Shown: in pieces, positions 42,180-50,859 of the stretch
Position numbering within the stretch: position 1 is the stretch's first letter
Layout of the letters: every line of letters begins with the position of its first letter
Source: Microbacterium sp. AK009
Lineage (GTDB): Bacteria; Actinomycetota; Actinomycetes; Actinomycetales; Microbacteriaceae
DNA length: 64,000 nt
NCBI RefSeq assembly: GCF_013410955.1
Contig: NZ_JACCCG010000001.1
Coordinates: 248,001 to 312,000, forward strand
Direction: 5' to 3'
Translations under genes and position numbers: made by a program
The notes under the pieces: generated by a model
Databases searched by the model: none
What the model was told of the DNA's origin: nothing
The model's input: only the letters and a program-made list of their open reading frames with translations

Positions 42180-43118
42180 GTGACGATCGACGCACTGTCC
42201 CACGTGGAGGATGCCGACACCCTCCGCGACAACCGTGCGCGGATCGCCGCGCGGCTCGTCGGCCGCGAGCGTGAACTGGAGCTCACGCTCGCGGCCGTCG
42301 CCGCGGGTCGCGACATCGTGCTGGAGGGTCCCCCGGGCACGAGCAAGACGACCATCCTGCGCGCGATCACCGACGAGTGGGGCATTCCGCTGCTCTTCGT
42401 CGAGGGAAACGCCGACCTGACGCCGGCGAAGCTCGTCGGCCACCACAATCCAGCGCGCGTGCTGCGGGAGGACTACTCTCCTGACAATTTCGTTCCGGGG
42501 CCGCTCCTCGAAGCGATGCAGCGCGGCGGGTTCCTCTACATCGAGGAGTTCAACCGCGCGCCCGAGGACACCCTGAACACCCTGCTGACCGCGATGGCGG
42601 ACCGCTCGATCACCGTTCCCCGGGTGGGGCGCATCGAGGCCCTGCCGACCTTCCGGGTCATCGCGTCGATGAACCCCTACGACAACGTGGGAACGACGCG
42701 CCTGTCAACGAGCGTGCACGACCGCCTCAACCGGCTCGCCGTCGACTACCAGAACGCGCCGGAGGAGGAGCAGATCGTGACGCTGCGCACCGGGGCGGCC
42801 GGACCGCTCGCCGAGCGGATGGTGGCGGATGCCGTCGCGGTGACGCGTGCCACGCGCGACCATCCGGACGTCCGGCAGGGTTCCAGCGTGCGCGGTGCGA
42901 TCGACACGACCCTCGTTGCCGAGCGGCTGGCCGCCCTTCGCGGGTGCGTCGACCCGGTCGCGGCCGAGTACCCCGAGCTGATATTTGACGCCATGGTGGT
43001 CGCGCTGTCGGGGCGCATCCACCTGGATGAGGCGGTCGAGACGACTCCGGAGGCCGTGCTGCGTGAGATCTGGGAGGACCGCTTCGTGCTCGAACCGCGT
43101 CAGGCCGCGCCGGGATGA
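42180..43118 (+). CDS. MoxR-type AAA+ ATPase embedded in the mycofactocin operon
   Basis: 312 residues. Walker A GPPGTSKT (50-57), Walker B GFLYIEEFNRAPEDTLNTLL, sensor I IASMNPYDNVGTTRL, and a C-terminal lid. This is the MoxR/CoxD/BchI branch of AAA+ proteins, which act with VWA partners as metal- or cofactor-insertion chaperones. The GTG at 42180 has GGGGAGAG ahead of it. The VWA gene starts seven bases after its stop. Its place between the dehydrogenases and mftD suggests maturation of a mycofactocin enzyme, an inference only. Confidence 0.9.
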   Translation: MTIDALSHVEDADTLRDNRARIAARLVGRERELELTLAAVAAGRDIVLEGPPGTSKTTILRAITDEWGIPLLFVEGNADLTPAKLVGHHNPARVLREDYSPDNFVPGPLLEAMQRGGFLYIEEFNRAPEDTLNTLLTAMADRSITVPRVGRIEALPTFRVIASMNPYDNVGTTRLSTSVHDRLNRLAVDYQNAPEEEQIVTLRTGAAGPLAERMVADAVAVTRATRDHPDVRQGSSVRGAIDTTLVAERLAALRGCVDPVAAEYPELIFDAMVVALSGRIHLDEAVETTPEAVLREIWEDRFVLEPRQAAPG

Positions 43119-43124
43119 AGAGAA

Positions 43125-44102
43125 GTGGCCGCTGACACTCCGCTCCGCTCGGGCCGGCGACGCACGTCGACGACGCGCGGCGCTCCGCTGAAGCGGACGC
43201 CGAAGCGGCTCGACGACACGCCCACGGTGTTCGACGCGACCGGCCGAGGAGGAGTGGCCATGCGAAGCGGCGGCGGACGCGGTGCCGCGGCGCTCCCGAT
43301 GCGCGGCGCGACGGCGCCGGGGGAGACCGATGAGCCGGGAGTGCTCGTCACGGCACCGGCCGAGGTCGCTGAGATCGATCCGGCGGTGCGGGCGACGGCA
43401 CGTCAGATCGCCTCACGCCTCTCCATGCGCCGGGCGAGGAGGGATGTCACGACGCGGCGCGGCATCGGCGACCTGCTCAGCGTGCCCTACCGGGGCGCCT
43501 CGGACGAGATCGACCTCGACAAGACGATCGAGGTCCTCGCCGAGCGGCCGGTGCCCGAAGACGAGGACATCGTGGTGCGCGAGCGGATGCGCACCACCCG
43601 ATCGGTCGTGCTCCTGGTCGACGTGTCGGGGTCGATGCGGGGAGAGCGGATCAAGACGGCCGCCGCGACGGTGGGGGCGGTGGCGTCGGAGTTGCACGCC
43701 GACGCCATCGGTGTCATCGCCTTCTGGTCGGACGCGGCGATCGTGTCGAGACTCGGCGACGTCGTCCGGCCCATGGCGCTGCTCGATGACATCCTCCGCA
43801 TCCCCGCCCGGGGACTGACGAACATCGCCTTCCCCCTGGAGCTGGCGCAGCAGCAGCTCGCACGAGTGCCCGCCCGTGATGCGCGCGTGCTGCTGCTGTC
43901 GGACTGCGTGCACAACGCGGGTCCCGATCCGCGGCCGCTCGCCGCCCGCCTTCCGCGGCTCGATGTCCTCCTCGACGCGACGGGGGAGAAAGATGTCGAG
44001 CTCGGCCGGGAATTGGCGGCCAAGGGAAGAGGCATCTGCCGCATCATCCACGGCCATCGCGATGTCGCGCCGGCCGTCTCCGAGATCTTCGCGGGCACAT
44101 GA
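43125..44102 (+). CDS. VWA-domain partner protein of the MoxR ATPase
   Basis: 325 residues. A basic, disordered N-terminus (about 1-85) is followed by a linker and a von Willebrand A domain with an intact metal site: LLVDVSGSMRGERI (Asp166), Thr in RGLTNIAFPLE, and Asp in LLLSDCVHNAG. Such CoxE/ChlD-like proteins bind the AAA+ ring and the client. The GTG start follows GAAGAGAA. Tight spacing to the ATPase shows they act as a pair. Confidence 0.9.
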   Translation: MAADTPLRSGRRRTSTTRGAPLKRTPKRLDDTPTVFDATGRGGVAMRSGGGRGAAALPMRGATAPGETDEPGVLVTAPAEVAEIDPAVRATARQIASRLSMRRARRDVTTRRGIGDLLSVPYRGASDEIDLDKTIEVLAERPVPEDEDIVVRERMRTTRSVVLLVDVSGSMRGERIKTAAATVGAVASELHADAIGVIAFWSDAAIVSRLGDVVRPMALLDDILRIPARGLTNIAFPLELAQQQLARVPARDARVLLLSDCVHNAGPDPRPLAARLPRLDVLLDATGEKDVELGRELAAKGRGICRIIHGHRDVAPAVSEIFAGT

Positions 44103-44136
44103 CCCGCATCCCTACGAGGCACAGCAGAGGAGTCCC

Positions 44137-45444
44137 ATGAAGCTCGACGTGAAGAACCTGTGGCCCTGGCGGCAGAACCCGTGGTTCGAGACCGTCTTGG
44201 AAGCGCAGCGGCGGGCGCGCAAGCGCCTCCCGCCGTCGGTGTACGCCGCACTCGTGGCAGGGTCGGAGCGCGGCCGCACGCCCCGCGACAATCAGGACGC
44301 ATTCGCCGAACTGCAGTTCGCCCCGCACGTGGCGGGCCATCAGGCCGAGCGCGACCTGTCGACGACGGTGCTGGGCATCCCGATCTCGCTTCCCGTGCTC
44401 ATCTCGCCGACAGGCGTGCAGGCCGTCGACCCCGCCGGTGAGCTCGCCGTGGCACGGGCGGCGGCGGCGCGCGGCACGATCATGGGGCTGAGCTCGTTCG
44501 CCAGCAAGCCCGTCGAAGAAGTGGTCGCCGCCAACGGCAACACCTTCTACCAGCTGTACTGGACGGGCTCGAAGGAGTCGATGATCCAACGGATGGATCG
44601 CGCGCGGGATGCCGGGGCGAAGGCCCTGATCGCGACGCTCGACTGGTCGTTCTCCATCGGCCGCGACTGGGGAAGCCCGGCCATCCCCGAGAAGCTCGAC
44701 CTGAACGCGATGGTCAAATTGGCGCCGGAGGCGATCCGCAGGCCGGGATGGACCCTGCGTTTCCTCCGGGAGGGGCTTCCCGATCTCACCGCCCCGAATC
44801 TCCAGCCGCCGGACGGCGCGGCCCCGACGTTCTTCGGCGCCTACTACGAGTGGATGCAGACGCCTCCGCCCTCGTGGGAGGACGTCGAATGGCTCCGTGA
44901 GGAGTGGGGCGGGCCGTTCATGCTCAAGGGCATCACCCGCGTCGACGACGCTAAACGCGCCGTCGACATCGGAGCCCACGCGATCTCGGTGTCCAACCAC
45001 GGCGGTAACAACCTCGACACCACGCCGGCGACCATCCGGTGCCTCCCGGCGATCGCCGAGGCGGTCGGCGACCAGATCGAGGTGCTGCTGGACGGCGGCG
45101 TTCGCCGCGGGGGAGATGTCGCCAAGGCGCTCGCTCTCGGGGCGCGTGCCGTGATGATCGGCCGCGCCTACCTGTGGGGCCTCGCGGCCAACGGTCAGGC
45201 CGGGGTGGAGAACGTGCTCGATCTGCTGCGGATGGGGCTCGACTCCGCCGTGCTCGGACTCGGTCATCGTTCGATCGCCGACCTCAGTCCGAGCGACCTC
45301 TGGATTCCCCCCGACTTCGCCCGGGTCCTCGGCGCAGGGTCCCCCGGGGCGCCGGAGACCCCGAAGCGGCGCTCGCCGAAGAAGCCCGCGGTCCGGCCGG
45401 AAGATGCCACGCTCGACGGCGAGGTGCCGGCCGGCGCGAAATGA
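44137..45444 (+). CDS. mftD: Mycofactocin FMN-dependent oxidase MftD
   Basis: 435 residues of the lactate-dehydrogenase/glycolate-oxidase TIM-barrel family. The flavin and substrate residues lie in SNHGGNNLDTTPATI and DGGVRRGGDVAKALALGARAVMIGRAYLW. It oxidatively deaminates the Val-Tyr-derived AHDP to pre-mycofactocin, creating the redox-active alpha-keto amide. AGAGGAG precedes the ATG at 44137. A Lys/Pro-rich tail (about 400-435) is extra. Confidence 0.93.
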   Translation: MKLDVKNLWPWRQNPWFETVLEAQRRARKRLPPSVYAALVAGSERGRTPRDNQDAFAELQFAPHVAGHQAERDLSTTVLGIPISLPVLISPTGVQAVDPAGELAVARAAAARGTIMGLSSFASKPVEEVVAANGNTFYQLYWTGSKESMIQRMDRARDAGAKALIATLDWSFSIGRDWGSPAIPEKLDLNAMVKLAPEAIRRPGWTLRFLREGLPDLTAPNLQPPDGAAPTFFGAYYEWMQTPPPSWEDVEWLREEWGGPFMLKGITRVDDAKRAVDIGAHAISVSNHGGNNLDTTPATIRCLPAIAEAVGDQIEVLLDGGVRRGGDVAKALALGARAVMIGRAYLWGLAANGQAGVENVLDLLRMGLDSAVLGLGHRSIADLSPSDLWIPPDFARVLGAGSPGAPETPKRRSPKKPAVRPEDATLDGEVPAGAK

Positions 45445-45451
45445 TGTGAGG

Positions 45452-46171
45452 ATGCCGCCGCTCGATCCACCGCTTTCCGGGCCACCCCCGCAGGCCGCGC
45501 CGCCGCACCGCCTCGCGTCGCACACGTGGGAGTCGGCGGGCGGCATCCTCCTCGTCCCCCTCGGGTCGACCGAGCAGCACGGTCCGCACCTGCCGCTCGC
45601 CGTCGACGCCATGATCGCCGAGGCGGTCGCGGACGACCTTGCCCATCGGTGGCGATCACGGGGCACGGCCGCCGTGGTGGCGCCGGTGCTGTCGTACGGG
45701 GCGAGCGGCGAGCATGAGGGCTTCGCGGGCACCATCTCGATCGGCACCGAGGCGATGCGGGCCGTCGTCGTCGAGATCGGCCGCTCGGCGGGCCGGTGGG
45801 CGGATCGCATCGTCTTCGTCAACGGCCACGGGGGAAACGTCGAGGCTCTCGCGGAGGCGGTCGCGCTGCTGCGGTCGGAGGGGCGAGACGTCCGCTCGGT
45901 GGGGTGCGGGGTGCCGGGGTCGGATGCGCACGCCGGCCGCACGGAGACCTCGATCCTGCTCCACCTGTCGCCGCAGAGTGTCCGCGTTTCACGCCAGGCG
46001 CCGGGGGAGACCCGCCCGCTGGACGAGATCTTCCCGCTGCTGCGCGAGCGCGGGGTCGCGGCGGTGTCGCCGAACGGCGTTCTGGGTGACCCGACCGGGG
46101 CATCGGCCGAGGAAGGAGCGGAGCTCCTCCGTGCCATGAGCGATGCGGCCTGGCAGGTGGTGCGACGGTGA
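45452..46171 (+). CDS. mftE: Mycofactocin creatininase-like peptidase MftE
   Basis: 239 residues of the creatininase family. Metal ligands are visible in GSTEQHGPHLPLAVD and VNGHGGNVEAL. It cuts modified MftA to release the C-terminal AHDP unit. The N-terminus (about 20 residues) is Pro-rich. It starts seven bases after mftD and its stop overlaps the mftF start. Confidence 0.93.
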   Translation: MPPLDPPLSGPPPQAAPPHRLASHTWESAGGILLVPLGSTEQHGPHLPLAVDAMIAEAVADDLAHRWRSRGTAAVVAPVLSYGASGEHEGFAGTISIGTEAMRAVVVEIGRSAGRWADRIVFVNGHGGNVEALAEAVALLRSEGRDVRSVGCGVPGSDAHAGRTETSILLHLSPQSVRVSRQAPGETRPLDEIFPLLRERGVAAVSPNGVLGDPTGASAEEGAELLRAMSDAAWQVVRR

Positions 46172-47646
46172 TGGTGACCGACGGAGAGGGGCGTGCCTCG
46201 TCGCCCGGGCTCCCGGACGGCTTCACCGTGAGGATCGGGCGGCAGACGCAGGTCGTCGACGACGGGGACGTGCTCATCGGTGGGACGAGCGCTCGGGTGG
46301 TGCGACTGACGCGTCAGGCCCGGTCGATCGTGTCGGCCGGCACCGTGGTCGTTCGCGATGCGGCATCCCGCACCCTCGCGGAGTATCTCCTCGACACCGG
46401 CTTCGCCCACCCGGTGCCGCATGCCCTGCCCGAGATCGGGTTCGACCGTCTGACCGTGGTCATCCCGGCGAAAGACCGGGCGGTCCTTCTCGCGCGGCTC
46501 CTGCGAAGCATCCCGGACGAGGTCGCCGAGGTGATCGTCGTCGACGACGGCTCGGATGACCCGGAGGCGATCGCGCGTGTGGCGGATTCTGCGGGCGTCC
46601 GGCTGATCGTGCACCCGCAGAACCTCGGGGTGTCGGCGGCGCGCAACTCGGGGATGCGCGCGGCTGCGACCGAGTTCGTGGCGTTCGTCGACACGGATGT
46701 GGTGGTGGATGCCGACTGCCTCTCGCTCCTGCTCAGGCATTTCGCCGACCCGCGCCTGGCGTTGGCTGCGCCGAGGGTCGTCGGCATGACGGAGGGCCCG
46801 CCGACGTGGATCACGCGGTACGAGGATGCGCGATCGTCACTGGATCTCGGTGTGGACAGCGCACCCGTCGTGCCGCGGACGCGGGTCGCCTGGGTCCCGA
46901 CGACGTGCGTCGTGGGACGGGTGGAGCTCCTCGGTGACGGCTTCGACGAGACCACGCACGCCGGCGAGGATGTCGACCTCGTCTGGCGGCTCCATGCCGC
47001 CGGGCACCGGGTGCGGTACGAACCGGCCGCCGCCGTGCGTCATGAGCATCGCACGCGCGCGTCGCGCTGGCTGGGACGGAAGTTCTTCTACGGCACCGGC
47101 GCCCAGCCCCTCGCCGCCCGCCATCCCGAGAACATCGCCCCGGTGGTGCTCGCGCCGTGGAGCGCCCTCGTTCTGGGTGCAGCCCTTGCGCAGCGGAGGT
47201 GGTCGTTGCCGGTCATCGTCGGCACCGCGGCGTTCGTGTCGTGGCGGATCGCTCGGCGCATCGGTCACGTGCGACACCCGTACCGCGTCTCGGTGCGGCT
47301 CGTCGCCGGCGCGCTGGTGTCCACGGCCGCGCAGGGGATCGCCCTGTTCGTGAGGCACTGGTGGCCCCTCGCGGTCGTGGCCGCCGTCTTCTCCGGCCGC
47401 CTCCGGCGCGCTCTCGTCGTGGCGGCGGTGGCGGATGCCGCGTGGGAGTACGTGCGGCTTCGGCCACACCTTGATCCGGTCCGCTTCGCGGTCGCGAAGC
47501 GCCTGGACGATCTCGCCTACGGCGCGGGGGTGTGGTGGTCGTCGTTGCGGGCCGCGTCGGTTCGCGCGCTCCTGCCGGCATTCGTGCGCACCGCCCCTCG
47601 TCCCCGCGGGGCGCGTCCGCAGCCACCCGACGCGACCCGTCGCTGA
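46168..47646 (+). CDS. mftF: Mycofactocin glycosyltransferase MftF
   Basis: 492 residues. An N-terminal PqqD-like module (about 10-75) precedes a GT2 glycosyltransferase domain: VVIPAKDRAVLLARLLRSI, VIVVDDGSDDPE, and FVDTDVVVDAD as the D-x-D metal site; EDVDLVWRL is the ED-catalytic motif. The C-terminal third has three or four membrane segments. MftF adds beta-1,4-glucose chains to pre-mycofactocin. GTG at 46168 overlaps the mftE stop; an ATG at 46171 is also possible. Last gene of the locus. Confidence 0.93.
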   Translation: MMVTDGEGRASSPGLPDGFTVRIGRQTQVVDDGDVLIGGTSARVVRLTRQARSIVSAGTVVVRDAASRTLAEYLLDTGFAHPVPHALPEIGFDRLTVVIPAKDRAVLLARLLRSIPDEVAEVIVVDDGSDDPEAIARVADSAGVRLIVHPQNLGVSAARNSGMRAAATEFVAFVDTDVVVDADCLSLLLRHFADPRLALAAPRVVGMTEGPPTWITRYEDARSSLDLGVDSAPVVPRTRVAWVPTTCVVGRVELLGDGFDETTHAGEDVDLVWRLHAAGHRVRYEPAAAVRHEHRTRASRWLGRKFFYGTGAQPLAARHPENIAPVVLAPWSALVLGAALAQRRWSLPVIVGTAAFVSWRIARRIGHVRHPYRVSVRLVAGALVSTAAQGIALFVRHWWPLAVVAAVFSGRLRRALVVAAVADAAWEYVRLRPHLDPVRFAVAKRLDDLAYGAGVWWSSLRAASVRALLPAFVRTAPRPRGARPQPPDATRR

Positions 47647-47668
47647 GCGGCCCGCCCCCGCCCCGCCC

Positions 47669-48286
47669 TCACAGCCAGCCGCGGTCGCGGGCGGCCCTCG
47701 CGGCGTCGTGCCGGGTGGCGGCCCCGGTCTTCTGCATCGCACTCGAGAGGTAGTTGCGCACCGTGCCGGGGGCCAGGTGCAGTCGTCGTGCGATGTCTCT
47801 GACCGAGTAGCCCTCGCGGGTCTCGCGCAGGGCGTCTGCCTCGCGGTCGGTGAGGGGCGAGTCATCCACCACGGATGCCTCGAGCACGTCGTGGGCGATC
47901 CATCGCCCTCCCGCGTGGATCTTGTGGATCACCTCGACGATCTCCTCGGGGTCGGCGCCCTTGCTCATGAAGCCGACGATCCCGAGTCCGAGGGCCCGTC
48001 GCAGCACCCCCGGCCGCGCGTGCCGGGTGAGCATCAGCACCCGCTGGTCGGGCCGCTCCCCGAGGATGACGCGCACGGCCTCGAGACCGTCCAGCTCCGG
48101 CATCTCCAGATCGATGACCACGACGTCGGGGTTGTGCTGCCGCGTCGCGGTGACGGCGTCGGCGCCGTTGTCGGCTTGCGCGACGACCTCGATCGTGCCG
48201 TCGAGGGGGAGGAGCGCGGCGAGTGCGCCACGCAGGAGGCGTTCGTCGTCGGCCAGAACGATACGGACGGGTTCCGCGTCGGTCAT
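47669..48286 (-). CDS. NarL/LuxR-type response regulator
   Basis: 205 residues. Receiver domain with Asp13/Asp14, phosphoacceptor Asp59 (VVVIDLEMP) and Lys in FMSKGA. The C-terminal LuxR helix-turn-helix is LTDREADALRETREGYSVRDIARRLHLAPGTVRNYLSSAMQKTG. It is co-translated with the kinase (TGATG overlap) and probably acts on neighbouring membrane genes. Confidence 0.93.
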   Translation of the reverse strand: MTDAEPVRIVLADDERLLRGALAALLPLDGTIEVVAQADNGADAVTATRQHNPDVVVIDLEMPELDGLEAVRVILGERPDQRVLMLTRHARPGVLRRALGLGIVGFMSKGADPEEIVEVIHKIHAGGRWIAHDVLEASVVDDSPLTDREADALRETREGYSVRDIARRLHLAPGTVRNYLSSAMQKTGAATRHDAARAARDRGWL

Positions 48287-49374
48287 CACGTCATCTCCTT
48301 CATTTGATCGGCGGAACTCGCCGGGATGCGGGCGGTCACGACGAATCGCTCGGGAGTGCGCGTGATGTGCAGGCTGCCGTCTGCGTTCTCCACGCGCTCG
48401 CGCAGTCGCGCCAGGCCGCGAAGGCTCATCTCCGTCGCCTCCCCGATCCCGTCGTTGGCGACCTCCACGGCGACGGGGGACGCCGTGATCGACACCGCGG
48501 TCGGGTGCGCGTGGCGGAGCAGATTCGTCGTCGCCTCGCGCAGCACCTGGGCCAGGAGCGGATGCGCGGCGGCACCCGGGTCGCCGTCGAAGCGGGCATC
48601 CACCGTCAGGCCGGCAGCCTCGCACAGCCGTTTGGCGTTCTCGAGTTCGGCGACGAGGTTCAACTCGTGGTGCGCATACGCCAGCGACCGGGTCGCCGTG
48701 ATCGTCTCGTCGGCGATCCGACGGATCTCACCGAGCTCCGCGTCGGCACGATCCGGGTCGGTGCGGATCACCTTCCTCGCGAGCGCCGCCTTGAGTTTGA
48801 TGACGTGCAGGGAGTGGCCCTGGATGTCGTGCAGGTCGCCGGCGAACCGCACCCGCTCGCGGGCCACGGCGAGATCGGCTTCCGTCTGCTTCGCACGCTC
48901 CAGCCGCCGGGCGATCAGCCACGCCTGCTCGCACGTGAGGATGACCCCGAAGACGAACAGCGTGCCGATGAGCGGGACGACGACGTATGAGGCGAAGAGG
49001 ATCCAGGTCGGGGAGCGGAACGCGAACCCGCTGGCACCGATCGCCGCGACTCCGATCGCGAAGAACCCGACCCAGATCCTCCAGCGCCCGGTGCGGAGGA
49101 GCAGCATCCCTCCGACGAGGGCGAGGGGGACGAACCCGATGAAGGTCGTGCCCCGCAGCGCGTCGGCGGTCCAGGTCGCCGCGGTGAACGCCAGGGCGAA
49201 GATCGCGTGCCGGGGATAGCCGTCCAGGCTCCAGGCCCGCAGCACGCCGAGGGCCAGCAGATAGCCGAACGCCATCGTCAGGCCCTCCCACCACGACCGG
49301 GCGGTGAGCGCCACACCCACGATGCTCAGCGGCGCGATCGCGGCGATGGCGCTGAGCATCGACACCCGTCGCAT
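48286..49374 (-). CDS. DesK/NarX-type sensor histidine kinase
   Basis: 362 residues. Four or five N-terminal membrane helices (about 8-150), a dimerisation helix with the phosphoacceptor His182 (RVRFAGDLHDIQGHSLHVIKLK) and a HATPase domain with N-box REATTNLLRHA and the G-box NDGIG. The absence of a large outer domain suggests sensing in the membrane, as in DesK. A small membrane-protein gene lies 38 bp upstream and may share its transcript. Confidence 0.92.
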   Translation of the reverse strand: MRRVSMLSAIAAIAPLSIVGVALTARSWWEGLTMAFGYLLALGVLRAWSLDGYPRHAIFALAFTAATWTADALRGTTFIGFVPLALVGGMLLLRTGRWRIWVGFFAIGVAAIGASGFAFRSPTWILFASYVVVPLIGTLFVFGVILTCEQAWLIARRLERAKQTEADLAVARERVRFAGDLHDIQGHSLHVIKLKAALARKVIRTDPDRADAELGEIRRIADETITATRSLAYAHHELNLVAELENAKRLCEAAGLTVDARFDGDPGAAAHPLLAQVLREATTNLLRHAHPTAVSITASPVAVEVANDGIGEATEMSLRGLARLRERVENADGSLHITRTPERFVVTARIPASSADQMKEMT

Positions 49375-49412
49375 CCGGGCATCGATCGGGGGGTCCTGCT
49401 GAACGTGTCGGA

Positions 49413-49661
49413 TCAGTTCTGCTCCCCGCTGCGCTCTCGCCTCATCGCGCGGTCGGTGCGGATCTTGGCGAGCATCGCCGCGACGAGGAGGGCGAGGGCC
49501 ACGTACATCAGGAAGGGGTTCTCGACGAAGATCCGCGTGATGGCCTCGGGGAGGGTCACGAAGAGACCGAAATCGAAGAAGTACAGACCAATGTAGGCGA
49601 GGAAGATGACCGCCGAGACGGCGATGAGTCCACCCAGGAGGGTGCTGCGAAGTCTGGTCAC
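49413..49661 (-). CDS. Small two-helix membrane protein upstream of the histidine kinase
   Basis: 82 residues from a GTG at 49661. Two helices (LLGGLIAVSAVIFLAYIGLYFF and PFLMYVALALLVAAMLAKI) and a basic tail. No family is recognised. Being first in the kinase operon, it may modulate the sensor. A perfect AGTGAC palindrome lies 35 bp upstream. Confidence 0.6.
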   Translation of the reverse strand: MTRLRSTLLGGLIAVSAVIFLAYIGLYFFDFGLFVTLPEAITRIFVENPFLMYVALALLVAAMLAKIRTDRAMRRERSGEQN

Positions 49662-49695
49662 GGTGCCAGCGTCGTCGTGTGCGGCGGGCGGCGGT

Positions 49696-49712
49696 AGTGA
49701 CGTGGTGTCACT
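49696..49712. promoter_or_regulatory. 17-bp palindrome between divergent membrane genes
   Basis: Perfect inverted repeat AGTGAC-GTGGT-GTCACT. A related GTGACGTGACGCCAC sequence follows 9 bp later. Position upstream of the kinase operon and of the SpoIIM-like gene makes it a candidate site for the NarL-type response regulator. Confidence 0.55.
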
Positions 49713-49769
49713 TCTCGTCGTGACGTGACGCCACTGCACGAAAGCCTTCGCGCGGTGTGCCATGGATGC

Positions 49770-50432
49770 ATGACTTCCACATCGACTGTTCCCGTCCCGA
49801 CGGCGCGCGTGCCGTTCTGGCGGCGTCCCTTCCGCCTCATCCGCGAGAACGCCCGCGTGTACCTTCTGCTCAACCTCGCCATCTACGGACTCGTCCTGAT
49901 CGGCTTCGCGATCGGCCTGATGTTCCCCGAGCTCAACGAAGCGCGTATCGCCGCGCTCGAAGAGAACGGCGACGCCGACCTGGTGGCCCGGGTGTTCATG
50001 AACCCGGTGCTGTTCGGCCTGGTGATCCTGGGGGTGAACGTGGTCCGGCTGAGCCTGGTCACCATCGTCCTGCCGTCCCTGATCGTGCCCTTTGCAGGGC
50101 TCGGATTCTTCGCCTACTGGGCGCTGCAGACCGGGATCACGCTCGCCCCGAGCACTCCCGTGGGATGGGTCGCTCAGATCCCGCACGGACTGACCGTGAT
50201 CATCGAGCTCCAGGCCTACCTGATGCTCGCCCTGGGCGCCTACCTTCTCGGCAAGCACTGGCTCTTCCCCCGCACCGTGGGGGCGAAGAACCGGCGGCAG
50301 GGCTACGTCCGGGGTCTGCAACGGATCGGTCTCCTGGCGCTGCCGGCGCTGGCCCTCCTCGTGATCGGCGCGGTCTGGGAGGCGCTGTCGCTGCGGTACC
50401 TGGTCGGGCCGCTCAGCGAGCTGCTTCTCTGA
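49770..50432 (+). CDS. Membrane protein resembling stage II sporulation protein M (SpoIIM)
   Basis: 220 residues with five or so helices: RENARVYLLLNLAIYGLVLIGFAIGLMFPEL, then LFGLVILGVNVVRLSLVTIVLPSLIVPFAGLGFFAYWAL. The layout (N-terminal Arg-rich helix, short acidic loop, paired helices) fits the SpoIIM/DUF95 family, common in non-sporulating actinobacteria. The match is by pattern and moderate. The ATG at 49770 is preferred over an in-frame ATG at 49725 that lies in the promoter. Confidence 0.6.
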   Translation: MTSTSTVPVPTARVPFWRRPFRLIRENARVYLLLNLAIYGLVLIGFAIGLMFPELNEARIAALEENGDADLVARVFMNPVLFGLVILGVNVVRLSLVTIVLPSLIVPFAGLGFFAYWALQTGITLAPSTPVGWVAQIPHGLTVIIELQAYLMLALGAYLLGKHWLFPRTVGAKNRRQGYVRGLQRIGLLALPALALLVIGAVWEALSLRYLVGPLSELLL

Positions 50433-50463
50433 ATCGGGTGCCCTGACCTCGGACGCACAGCGG

Positions 50464-50501
50464 AAACGGGGCGATCGCGTGGGGGCGCGGTCGCCCCGTT
50501 T
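50464..50501. terminator. Bidirectional terminator
   Basis: Perfect 11-bp stem AAACGGGGCGA/TCGCCCCGTTT with a 16-base loop. It is flanked by the A- and T-runs that allow function in both directions, between the convergent SpoIIM-like and XRE genes. Confidence 0.85.
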
Positions 50502-50514
50502 CATCGCGAGGGCG

Positions 50515-50781
50515 TCACGCCGAGAGCGCGACGTCCTCCCCGCGAGCGTGAGCGGCGATGTCGTCCAGCGACAGGTGCAGCGCAGCGGCGACCGCCGCGA
50601 CCGTCTCGAACGAGGGGGTGGGGAGGCGCCCCGTCTCGATCTTGCGGAGCGTCTCCGCCGAGACTCCGGCGCACCCGGCGACATCGACGATCGATCGGTC
50701 ACCCCGAGCCTCGCGCAGGAACGCACCGACGCGTCGGCCGCGCGCGAGGGTCTCGGGAGTGTGGGGCAGGCGCACCATCAT
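50515..50781 (-). CDS. XRE-family regulator paired with methionine aminopeptidase
   Basis: 88 residues, one helix-turn-helix: GRRVGAFLREARGDRSIVDVAGCAGVSAETLRKIETGRLPTPSFETVAAVAAAL. Two ATGs (50781 and 50778) can start it. It is divergent from the aminopeptidase gene, and CGGTAT half-sites fill the gap. It probably represses both genes. Confidence 0.85.
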   Translation of the reverse strand: MMVRLPHTPETLARGRRVGAFLREARGDRSIVDVAGCAGVSAETLRKIETGRLPTPSFETVAAVAAALHLSLDDIAAHARGEDVALSA

Positions 50782-50794
50782 GCGGCCAGCCTAG

Positions 50795-50824
50795 CGGTAT
50801 TATCGTCCCGGTATTCTTATACCG
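50795..50824. promoter_or_regulatory. CGGTAT operator array between xre and map genes
   Basis: Three half-sites: CGGTAT at 50795-50800 and 50809-50814, and the inverse ATACCG at 50819-50824. The last two form a perfect palindrome with a TCTT centre. The likely -10 elements of the map promoter lie within the array. Confidence 0.6.
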
Positions 50825-50859
50825 CCCCGCTCGCCCCCGAAACCCCGAAGGCGCCCCTC

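Noticed and set aside
42180..44102. MoxR/VWA pair as a Rubisco activase (CbbQ/CbbO) or nitric oxide reductase (NorQ/NorD) system
   Set aside because: No Rubisco, nitric oxide reductase, CO dehydrogenase or chelatase gene is present; only mycofactocin genes surround the pair.
44044..46740. An 898-codon open frame on the minus strand across mftD, mftE and mftF
   Set aside because: It is a shadow frame of very GC-rich coding DNA: no domain, Arg/His/Asp-rich composition, and three well-identified genes on the other strand.
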